DNA from: Candidatus Helarchaeota archaeon
Lineage (GTDB): Archaea > Asgardarchaeota > Lokiarchaeia > Helarchaeales > HEL-GB-A
Reading direction: 5' to 3'
Assembly: GCA_013375405.1 (NCBI GenBank)
Contig: JABXJU010000148.1
Location: 1 to 10,722 of the forward strand
DNA: 10,722 bases
Shown one piece after another: positions 4,969-10,722 of this stretch (its first letter is position 1; the number at the start of each line of letters is the position of its first letter). The notes beneath the pieces were generated by a model. That model saw nothing but the letters and a program-made list of their open reading frames with translations, did not search any database and had not been told where the DNA came from. Position numbers and translations under genes: made by a program.

Positions 4969-6141
4969 ATGACCGATATAAAGGACGCACTCGCTAAAAT
5001 CCAGAGTTTGCTTAAAATAAAAGTTAAATTTGCCAATCTTGAAGAAATTCTTGTACTCCCACCTTCTAATTTAAAAGGGATAACTCCTGAAAGAGCAGAA
5101 ATTTTAGAGCAATTTTTTCAAATTGATTCTATCGAAGATTTAGCAAACATAAATTTGGATTCGAAAGGTATGGAAATCCTCCTCAAGAATAATATCTCCA
5201 AAGAGGAATGGACAAATTGGAAAAGGGCTGTAAAATTTATTTATGAAGCACCTGAAGCCGTGCTTGAACGACAACCAGTCAAAAAAGTTCTCGCCATTGG
5301 GTTGGATAATGCGGGAAAAACGTCAGTTATAAATATCCTTCAACGTGATTTAGGATTAGATACGCTCCTGAATATAAAACCAACGATAGGCATATTCCGA
5401 GAAATGGTGGAGATACAGAGCCTTAAATTGTCTCTTTGGGATCTTTCAGGACAAAAAAAATATCGAGAACAAATCACGCTTGAGGAAAGAAATATTATAT
5501 TAAATGAGGTTGATATTATTTTATTCGTCATTGATATTCAAGATTCAAGGCGATTTCAGGATGTTTTTAATTATTTAGAGAAGGTTCTTAATGTTATAAC
5601 TAAATTTAAAGAACAACCTTCAATAATAATTCTCCTTCATAAGTCAGATCCAGATTATATTAATACTTCTGAGTTCAGGGAAAACTACATTGGCTTGAGA
5701 TCTGTAATTGACGTCCAATTAGAGAAGGCAAATCTCACAGCACATGGGGATTACTATATCACGAGTATCTACAATACGCTACCTAAGGCACAAGGCTTCC
5801 GGGAAAGTGTGAAAACTACTGTCAACCAATTAAAATCAATCAGCCATACGGCCATCCCTTCAAATTTATTGGATACAATGTCGAATATATTTGATCTCGT
5901 TGTGAAATTGAGCAGCATCATTGAAGATCGCATGAATTCTTTAGAAGCTCAATATGCAGATTTAGAAAATTATATTCATTCAGAATTCCTTTCAGGAGTT
6001 AAAACAATTGAAGCAATCGAGGCGAAATTGGAACGTCCTGAATTAAAGGCAAAGCAAGTTCTCGTTAATGAACTCCAAAAATTGATAACAAAAAAAATTG
6101 GGAAACAAAGACGCCCTCGAGTGCAAAAATTGACTAAATAA
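4969..6141 (+). CDS. Rag/Gtr-Arf-like small GTPase with N-terminal HhH-like and C-terminal coiled-coil extensions
   Basis: This 390-residue protein has a Ras-superfamily G domain in the middle. G1 is GLDNAGKTS (111-119); G2 is Thr139 in KPTIG; G3 is WDLSGQ (157-162); G4 is HKSD (224-227) in place of NKxD; G5 is ITSIY (264-268). G1 to G3 read like Arf proteins, while the HKxD motif, the segment RNIILNEVDIILFVID and the TSIYN stretch read like eukaryotic Rag/Gtr GTPases. The first 100 residues form a separate helical domain with LPPSNLKGITPERAEILEQF, resembling a helix-hairpin-helix unit. After the G domain come helices, a likely coiled coil (about 310-370) and a basic tail (KKIGKQRRPR). No roadblock domain, myristoylation site or membrane anchor is seen. 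GGAG at 4957-4960 supports ATG 4969. It likely acts as a cytoplasmic switch; partners are unknown. Confidence 0.88.
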   Translation: MTDIKDALAKIQSLLKIKVKFANLEEILVLPPSNLKGITPERAEILEQFFQIDSIEDLANINLDSKGMEILLKNNISKEEWTNWKRAVKFIYEAPEAVLERQPVKKVLAIGLDNAGKTSVINILQRDLGLDTLLNIKPTIGIFREMVEIQSLKLSLWDLSGQKKYREQITLEERNIILNEVDIILFVIDIQDSRRFQDVFNYLEKVLNVITKFKEQPSIIILLHKSDPDYINTSEFRENYIGLRSVIDVQLEKANLTAHGDYYITSIYNTLPKAQGFRESVKTTVNQLKSISHTAIPSNLLDTMSNIFDLVVKLSSIIEDRMNSLEAQYADLENYIHSEFLSGVKTIEAIEAKLERPELKAKQVLVNELQKLITKKIGKQRRPRVQKLTK

Positions 6142-6171
6142 TACAGAGTTTCGCTTACATGGGGTTTATCT

Positions 6172-6972
6172 GTGGTGTTAGATTTTATAGTTATTATTCC
6201 AACCCTTAATGAAGAAAGAAATATAGAGAAAACACTGCAGTACATAAAGAAACAGAGGACCCAAGCGACTGTAAAAGTAGTTGTGGTAGATGGAGGTAGT
6301 ACTGATCGAACAGTTGAAATTGCTAAGAAGTATGTTAAGGTCTTGAAATCGCCCAAGAAAGGTAAAGCACATCAATTGAACTATGCAGCTGCCCAGACAG
6401 ATTCAAAATTTCTGATATTTCTTGATGCCGATACTCACATTCCTTGGAATTATATTGAACGTGTCAAGAACGCATTTCAAAAGGATCCAGAACTATGGGC
6501 CTGTAGTGGACATATTTTCTATAAAGGTAAGAATTTCGGAGGATATTTTACAGTAACAGTGGTGCAATCATTTATTTCTTACGTGGAATACGCTCTTTTT
6601 CATTATATCTGGTTCCTCCTTCAGCGACTACCGAATGCTCATTTTAAGCTTAGGACAGTTAATTACTTCATGAATATGGGAATGATTATTTTTTATACTT
6701 TACGACAATTATTGGGTTTCCCTGAATTTTCCGGTTCTAATATTTGCATTCGTCGAAAAATTTTTGACGAAGTTGGCGGATTCCAACAACCTCCGAAATT
6801 AGGCGTCGATTATTTATTCTGTCGCTCGCTAAGAGCTCATATACGGAAGAAAAAGCATGGAAAAATGAAAATTATCCATACTCTTATTGTTGAAACAGAT
6901 ATCAGACATTTAGGACTCCGTAGATCACTAAAACGTTTTAAAATACCGTACGAATTAACAAAATTTCGTTGA
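6172..6972 (+). CDS. Family 2 glycosyltransferase
   Basis: The protein has 266 residues and a GT-A fold of family 2. It starts with the nucleotide-binding strand IVIIPTLNEERNIEKTL (6-22), followed by VVVDGGSTDRT (37-47), KGKAHQLNYAA, and the metal-binding DxD in FLDADTHIP (Asp85, Asp87). GSNICIRRKIFDEVGGF and GVDYLFCR mark the acceptor half. Aromatic and hydrophobic stretches around residues 122-150 and 163-185 may sit at or in the membrane. It presumably moves a sugar from a nucleotide donor to a lipid or glycan; the substrate cannot be inferred. GTG 6172 or GTG 6175 must be the start: the ATG at 6159 is out of frame and no other in-frame start lies after the stop at 6139. The 30-base gap to the GTPase gene suggests co-transcription. 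The next gene converges 27 bases away. Confidence 0.88.
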   Translation: MVLDFIVIIPTLNEERNIEKTLQYIKKQRTQATVKVVVVDGGSTDRTVEIAKKYVKVLKSPKKGKAHQLNYAAAQTDSKFLIFLDADTHIPWNYIERVKNAFQKDPELWACSGHIFYKGKNFGGYFTVTVVQSFISYVEYALFHYIWFLLQRLPNAHFKLRTVNYFMNMGMIIFYTLRQLLGFPEFSGSNICIRRKIFDEVGGFQQPPKLGVDYLFCRSLRAHIRKKKHGKMKIIHTLIVETDIRHLGLRRSLKRFKIPYELTKFR

Positions 6973-6999
6973 ATTTCAACAACGTACTTCCGGAATTAA

Positions 7000-7233
7000 T
7001 CAAAATTTTGGGACAACATAGTTTAATCTCAATGGCGTCTGGCAAGTTTTGCATCGAGCCTTTAAATCTACCTTATCCGTCGTATATTTTTGTTTACAAG
7101 TCTTACACATTACAACAATTTTGAGAACAGAATTACACTGGGGGCAATTTTCAGGTATTACAAAACTTGACCAGTTGTAAACTTTGCATGTTTCACAATA
7201 TTTTTCAAATTGATTTGGTATTCGCACAGGCAT
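7000..7233 (-). CDS. Small double zinc-ribbon protein
   Basis: This 77-residue protein has eight cysteines in four CxxC knuckles: Cys13/Cys16 with Cys30/Cys33, and Cys43/Cys46 with Cys61/Cys64. These make two zinc ribbons in series, with little else except short basic linkers. Archaea carry many such proteins, often as nucleic-acid or protein adaptors; no specific partner is visible. The start ATG 7231-7233 has a TATA-like box at leaderless distance and no ribosome binding site. It converges on the glycosyltransferase and diverges from the SAM methyltransferase. Confidence 0.82.
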   Translation of the reverse strand: MPVRIPNQFEKYCETCKVYNWSSFVIPENCPQCNSVLKIVVMCKTCKQKYTTDKVDLKARCKTCQTPLRLNYVVPKF

Positions 7234-7256
7234 TAAATTATTAATTTCATTCGCGC

Positions 7257-7270
7257 TTATTTAAATACTT
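7257..7270 (-). promoter_or_regulatory. TATA box for the zinc-ribbon gene
   Basis: On the minus strand AAGTATTTAAATAA is a strong archaeal TATA-like box centred about 30 bases before ATG 7233, consistent with a leaderless or nearly leaderless transcript. Confidence 0.5.
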
Positions 7271-7454
7271 TTAATTGCAATCTCAATTAGAGAGGACTCT
7301 GATTTTGGATTGAAAAATATCGCGATGACAATATATATTAATATTTTAGAAGTTCAGAAATAATTAATACGGATTTTAGTTAATTATATCAAGAAATAAT
7401 TATTATCGTATTTGTAGTGGTTTTTCTATTTATTAGCATAAATTTAGGGATACT

Positions 7455-8087
7455 ATGAAGCCAATTAAAATGAATGAAATTTATAAGAAAGTGCCTTTGG
7501 AAAAGATTCCTTGGATATATGAGACTCCACCGGCTGCTTTAGTTGAATTAGTCAAGAATGGAATTGTAAAGCCTTGTAAAGCTATTGATTTAGGCTGTGG
7601 AGCTGGCAACTATACCATTTATTTTGCCAGTTTAGGTTTTAACATTATAGGAATTGATATTTCCCCATCGGCTATAGAGGCTGCCAAAGAAAATGCAAAT
7701 AAGAAAAAAGTCAAGTGTAATTTCCTCGTCTCGGATGTTCTTGGTGATTTGGAGGACCTCAGGCAAACTTTTGACTTTGCTTATGATTGGGAGTTGTTGC
7801 ATCACATATTTCCTGAGAAACGTAAGAAATATGTTGAAAATGTGCATAGTATCCTTAATCCAAGAGGGAAGTATCTTTCTGTTTGTTTCAGTAAAATGGA
7901 TCCTTCCTTTGGTGGCAAAGGAAAATACAGAGAAACTCCATTGGGTACTATTCTATATTTCTCGTCCGAAGATGAATTAAGAAATCTTTTTGCTCCCTAC
8001 TTCAAAATAGAAGAATTAAAAACCATAGAAATTAGAGGTAAACCTACATCTCATCTTGCAAACTACCTCTTTATGGAGCGTAAGTGA
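7455..8087 (+). CDS. Class I SAM-dependent methyltransferase
   Basis: This 210-residue Rossmann-fold methyltransferase has motif I AIDLGCGAGNYT (43-54), the acidic residue ending strand 2 in IIGIDIS (Asp68), motif II around LVSDVLGDL (Asp94), and the following FDFAYDWELLHHI segment. The leader YETPPAALVELVKNGIV before motif I is seen in TPMT/TehB-like and type-11/25 methyltransferases. The C-terminal KPTSHLANYLFMERK closes the sheet, so the protein is complete. The methyl acceptor cannot be told; a small molecule is more likely than DNA or RNA, since no target-recognition domain is present. The start ATG 7455 follows TTAGGGATACT, a modest ribosome binding site; ATG 7470 is an alternative. It is transcribed alone. 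Confidence 0.88.
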   Translation: MKPIKMNEIYKKVPLEKIPWIYETPPAALVELVKNGIVKPCKAIDLGCGAGNYTIYFASLGFNIIGIDISPSAIEAAKENANKKKVKCNFLVSDVLGDLEDLRQTFDFAYDWELLHHIFPEKRKKYVENVHSILNPRGKYLSVCFSKMDPSFGGKGKYRETPLGTILYFSSEDELRNLFAPYFKIEELKTIEIRGKPTSHLANYLFMERK

Positions 8088-8125
8088 AAATACCTAGGTA
8101 ATCCAAATTATAGACCTGCTCAGTC

Positions 8126-8146
8126 CTAAAAAATTGGCATTTTTTA
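8126..8146 (+). terminator. A-T hairpin/oligo-T terminator
   Basis: AAAAAATTGGCATTTTTT (8128-8145) can pair its A and T runs and ends in six T, 40-60 bases after the methyltransferase stop. A 10-base palindrome, TACCTAGGTA (8091-8100), lies just before. Confidence 0.4.
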
Positions 8147-8435
8147 ATCCTTTAAAATTTTAATACCTAGTATTTTGGATTTTAAAATACAACGGCGAAG
8201 ATATATATCAAGAATCCTTGTCTTTAGCAAAAAAAATTTTAATTGCCATCTTTCAGAAAGTTTGTAACCATATCCAGTTTATTATCACATACACATTCTT
8301 AATTAACCCCAAGGATTTAATAAATCTCATATTCTTTTTTTAACGATTTTATCATAGGGATTTTAATCTCAAATTTCAGTAGAATCAAAATACTATTATA
8401 ATCTTCAAAAAGATGGTTTAATCTAATAAATTTGT
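8146..8435. other. AT-rich gap with no supported gene
   Basis: I see no coding frame, tRNA or structured RNA here that I can support. The stretch is very AT-rich, with runs such as AAAAAAAATTTT near 8230. The minus-strand frame at 8317-8508 is the antisense of a better plus-strand micro-ORF. Confidence 0.4.
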
Positions 8436-8449
8436 GAGGGTGATAATAT

Positions 8450-8566
8450 ATGGGAAAGTATTTAGTTCCTTGGGAAATAGATGCGACTAAAGGACCTACT
8501 AATTGCAAAGCTATTGCTATGGGGGTTGCTGTTTTACTATTACGTATATTATTTATATTGATATAA
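8450..8566 (+). CDS. Micro-ORF of 38 residues with one hydrophobic tail
   Basis: A strong ribosome binding site, GAGGGTGAT at 8436-8444, lies 5 bases before ATG 8450. The product starts MGKYLVPWEIDATKGPTN and ends in a hydrophobic stretch, AIAMGVAVLLLRILFILI, that could span a membrane. The first 15-20 residues resemble the start of a family of about 90-residue proteins that begin like MAKYLVLWEID; I recall that pattern but cannot search it. If so, this is an N-terminal fragment whose body was lost and replaced by chance hydrophobic codons. Otherwise it is a genuine one-helix membrane peptide. The initiation signal is among the best in the window. Confidence 0.5.
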   Translation: MGKYLVPWEIDATKGPTNCKAIAMGVAVLLLRILFILI

Positions 8567-8698
8567 CATCTATTATCATTATATTAATAACACGTCTCAG
8601 TGACTGATTCCAAATTTTATGGTTGAATTCATGATTTAAATTGAATTTAATGATTAATGGAGTTTTTTAAGAAAAAGGCAAGGGGATTTGATTAAAAA

Positions 8699-10321
8699 AT
8701 GAAGTTAAATAGAAAATTAGGTAGAAAAAGGAAACGAATATCTTTAAAACGTTATAAATTTGTGTTAATTTTAGAATTTTTTTTATTTTTCTTTATATTA
8801 CTTCTGGCTCTTTGGCTTTTGCCACTACCCATACAACCGCAGGCGGATCAAGAGATTCAAGACCCTAGAAATGAGATCCATTCCGCCATGGACCCCATCT
8901 CTAAATGGAATTACACCACAGGTGGTAATATAATTTCAGTAGCCATTTCAGCCAATGGTCAGTATATCGTGGCAGGAAGTGCTGATAATAAAGCCTATCT
9001 ATTTGATAGAACTAATTCCACGCCAATATGGAACTATACAACGGGAGGAGATGTAAATTCGGTAGCGATCTCGGCGAATGGATCTTATATCGCCATAGGA
9101 AGTGCTGATAATAATGTCTATCTATTTAATAGAACTAATCTAATATGGAATTCTAACACTGGTTATTTTGTGGATGCGGTGGGAATCTCAGCTGATGGCT
9201 TCTATATTGTTGCGGGAACTTCCGCATCATCAGGTCCCCCTCAACTCTTTCTATATGATATAACAAGTTCCGTACAAATATGGGATGCAGATCCTGGGAT
9301 GGCGAATAATGGAGATACATATTCAGTGGCGATTGCAGCTGATGGGTCTTATATTGTTTGGTCTGTTCGCGCGGATGCACCTTTAATAGGGGATGTATAT
9401 GCCCATGTTTTATATGACAGAGACGGTGGGGGTTCGGCCGAATGGTTTTATGCGCCTAGCTTACCTTCAAAAACGGTGGCAATCTCGGCAGATGGTTTCT
9501 ATTCTGTCGGAGGAAGTGATAATAATGATGTGTATCTCTTGGATAAAACAAGCAATTCGCCAATTTGGAATTATCCAACGGGAGGAGATGTGAAGTCGGT
9601 AGCGATCTCGGCCGATGGTTCTTACATCGTGGCAGGAAGTGCTGATAATGAAGTCTATCTATTTAATGGAACGAATTCCACGCCAATAGGGAGTTTTTCG
9701 ACTGGAGCCTTAGTGAATACAGTGTCTATCTCGGCTCTTGGCTATAATTTCGTGGCGGGAAGTGGTCCTACAGTGATGGCTATCGAATCACCAATACCGC
9801 CACAAAACGCCCCGGTCTTAGATCCAATTCCTTCCCCGGACTTTGACGGCATCATTCAATTGAACTGGAATGATGTAATTGGTGCCACTACTTATTATAT
9901 CTACAGAAACACTTCAGATATTCCATCTGTGAGCGGAATGACACCGATTGTGACGGTTTCGGAAAGCAGCTATATAGATACCCTCACGACTAATGGAACC
10001 TACTATTATGTGATCGTTGCCGGAAATGTTGTAGGAAATAGTTCCATTTCCAATTGCGAAAATGTAACGGTGGAACTTCCACTGAGCGCGCCCGTGCTCG
10101 ATCCCATCGTACCAGCCGTTGATGGGGATGGAATCATTGATTTAAACTGGAGCGACGTGGTGGGAGCGACAACCTATTATGTTTTTAGGGATATTTCAAA
10201 TATCACGTCAGTGGTTGGATTGACACCAATAATAGCGGTCTCGGAAAGCAACTATACCGACACTCTCATGACTAAGGATCTACTATTACGTGATCATTGC
10301 CGGAACGGCTGGAGGAAATAG
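8699..10321 (+). CDS. Membrane-anchored surface protein: seven-bladed propeller plus Fn3 repeats (frame broken near 10275)
   Basis: The open frame gives 540 residues. A very basic N-terminus is followed by one hydrophobic segment (about 25-46), a signal anchor that would place the rest outside. Seven WD40/PQQ-like blades of 33-54 residues follow, starting near residues 70, 111, 150, 195, 249, 290 and 331; most begin with Trp and carry the core SVAIS-ANG-SYIVAGSADN-VYLF. Fibronectin type III-like domains begin near residue 371, each about 94 residues, with LNW-DV-GATTYYIYR and YYYVIVAGN. Many Asn-X-Ser/Thr sequons point to glycosylation outside the cell. After DTLMT the frame slips by a 2-base loss and ends in 14 foreign residues, while the Fn3 coding continues in another frame. 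It is probably an adhesin or S-layer-associated protein. AGGGGAT (8679-8685) is a distant ribosome binding site for ATG 8699. Confidence 0.8.
   Translation: MKLNRKLGRKRKRISLKRYKFVLILEFFLFFFILLLALWLLPLPIQPQADQEIQDPRNEIHSAMDPISKWNYTTGGNIISVAISANGQYIVAGSADNKAYLFDRTNSTPIWNYTTGGDVNSVAISANGSYIAIGSADNNVYLFNRTNLIWNSNTGYFVDAVGISADGFYIVAGTSASSGPPQLFLYDITSSVQIWDADPGMANNGDTYSVAIAADGSYIVWSVRADAPLIGDVYAHVLYDRDGGGSAEWFYAPSLPSKTVAISADGFYSVGGSDNNDVYLLDKTSNSPIWNYPTGGDVKSVAISADGSYIVAGSADNEVYLFNGTNSTPIGSFSTGALVNTVSISALGYNFVAGSGPTVMAIESPIPPQNAPVLDPIPSPDFDGIIQLNWNDVIGATTYYIYRNTSDIPSVSGMTPIVTVSESSYIDTLTTNGTYYYVIVAGNVVGNSSISNCENVTVELPLSAPVLDPIVPAVDGDGIIDLNWSDVVGATTYYVFRDISNITSVVGLTPIIAVSESNYTDTLMTKDLLLRDHCRNGWRK
8909..9790 (+). 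repeat. Seven propeller-blade repeats
   Basis: Seven related units start near 8906, 9029, 9146, 9281, 9443, 9566 and 9689. Blades 1, 2 and 6 are very alike at DNA level; blades 1 and 6 share ATCGTGGCAGGAAGTGCTGA and more. Blades 3-5 are diverged and of variable length, so the array looks partly old and partly refreshed by recombination. Confidence 0.75.
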
Positions 10322-10722
10322 TTCTATTTCCAATTGCGAAAATGTGACGGTAGCAATTCCACTGAGCGCGCCCGTGCTCGATCCTATCGTGCCAGCGGTT
10401 GATGGGGATGGAATCATTGATTTAAATTGGAGCGACGTGGTGGGAGCGACAACCTATTACGTCTTTAGGGACACTTCAAATATCACGTCGGTGGTCGGAT
10501 TGACACCGATCGCGTCGGTCTCGGAAAGCAACTATACCGACACCCTCGTGACTAATGGGATCTACTATTACGTGATTGTTGCCGGAGATGCTTGGGCAAA
10601 CGGCTCGATTTCAAACTGCGAAAATGTGACGGTGGCAATTCCACCGAGCGCGCCCGTGCTCGATCCTATCGTGCCAGCGGTTGATGGGGATGGAATCATT
10701 GATTTAAATTGGAGCGACGTGG
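9809..10722 (+). repeat. Tandem Fn3-like DNA repeats, about 282 bp each
   Basis: Units begin at 9809, 10088, 10368 and 10650, giving lengths of 279, 280 and 282 bases and a partial fourth. The 280-base unit is short by the 2 bases that break the frame. The first 73 bases of unit 4 are identical to those of unit 3, and unit 1 is the most diverged. G plus C is clearly higher than in the flanking DNA. Confidence 0.85.
10278..10722 (+). pseudogene. Out-of-frame continuation of the Fn3 array, partial at window end
   Basis: From 10278 the Fn3 coding carries on in a different frame (IYYYVIIAGTAGGNSSISN onward) with no stop through 10722, giving the rest of Fn3 unit 2, all of unit 3 and the start of unit 4. 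It has no start of its own with a ribosome binding site. It is therefore the 3' part of the gene starting at 8699, separated by a 2-base deletion or a sequencing error, and it continues past the window. Confidence 0.75.

Noticed and set aside
5976..6356. Minus-strand 126-codon frame spanning the GTPase end and the glycosyltransferase start
   Set aside because: Both plus-strand genes have clear family motifs across this span; the minus frame has none.
8091..8185. Inverted ATCCAAA/TTTGGAT and TACCTAG repeats as a structured RNA or mobile-element end
   Set aside because: The arms are short and scattered in AT-rich DNA, with no transposase gene or target duplication.
8317..8508. Minus-strand 63-codon frame in the large gap
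   Set aside because: It has no ribosome binding site and overlaps the better supported plus-strand micro-ORF at 8450.
9393..9593. Alternative plus-strand frame inside the propeller
   Set aside because: The main frame holds regular blade repeats; this one shows none.
8906..10722. Repeats as a CRISPR array
   Set aside because: The repeats are long (over 100 bp), coding and contiguous, with no short repeat-spacer alternation.

Overview
The window most resembles an AT-rich archaeal genome, and an Asgard (Lokiarchaeia-like) archaeon is the best guess. Several genes have an archaeal TATA-like box about 25-30 bases before the start codon, and others have Shine-Dalgarno sequences of the GGAGGTGAT type. 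The gene content fits: a eukaryote-like Rag/Arf GTPase with extra domains, a UROD-type corrinoid methyltransferase, a crotonase, a double zinc ribbon, and a membrane-anchored beta-propeller/Fn3 surface protein. The taxonomic call is inference; there is no rRNA or other marker in the window.

Layout. Bases 1-922 hold a crotonase (enoyl-CoA hydratase/isomerase) behind a promoter rich in AACTTA/TAAGTT half-sites. Bases 923-1966 are a scarred region: a possible minus-strand gene remnant, a small three-helix membrane protein, and a chimeric ORF ending in a second copy of the crotonase 3' end. A 28-bp tandem duplication separates those last two ORFs; removing one unit would join them in one frame. 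Bases 2082-3004 carry two minus-strand genes, an ATC-hydrolase-like cysteine protein and an unrecognised 134-residue protein. Bases 3168-4833 carry a plus-strand protein of uncertain, possibly SRPBCC-like, fold and a UROD/MtbA-like methyltransferase. Bases 4969-6972 carry the GTPase and, 30 bases downstream, a family 2 glycosyltransferase. A small zinc-ribbon gene (minus) and a SAM methyltransferase (plus) diverge around position 7350. A 610-base gap follows; it holds one well-supported micro-ORF at 8450. The rest of the window is the 5' part of a large surface-protein gene: transmembrane anchor, seven-bladed propeller, then tandem Fn3 domains running off the end, with a 2-base frame disruption near 10275.

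How they may work together. Little here looks like one pathway. The crotonase, the UROD methyltransferase and the ATC-hydrolase-like protein suggest acyl-CoA and methyl/one-carbon metabolism. The GTPase and glycosyltransferase are close enough to be co-transcribed. The surface protein is dense in N-glycosylation sequons. The strongest leads are the Rag/Arf hybrid GTPase with a helix-hairpin-like N-terminus and coiled-coil C-terminus, the rearranged crotonase-tail locus, and the expanding, frame-disrupted Fn3 array.
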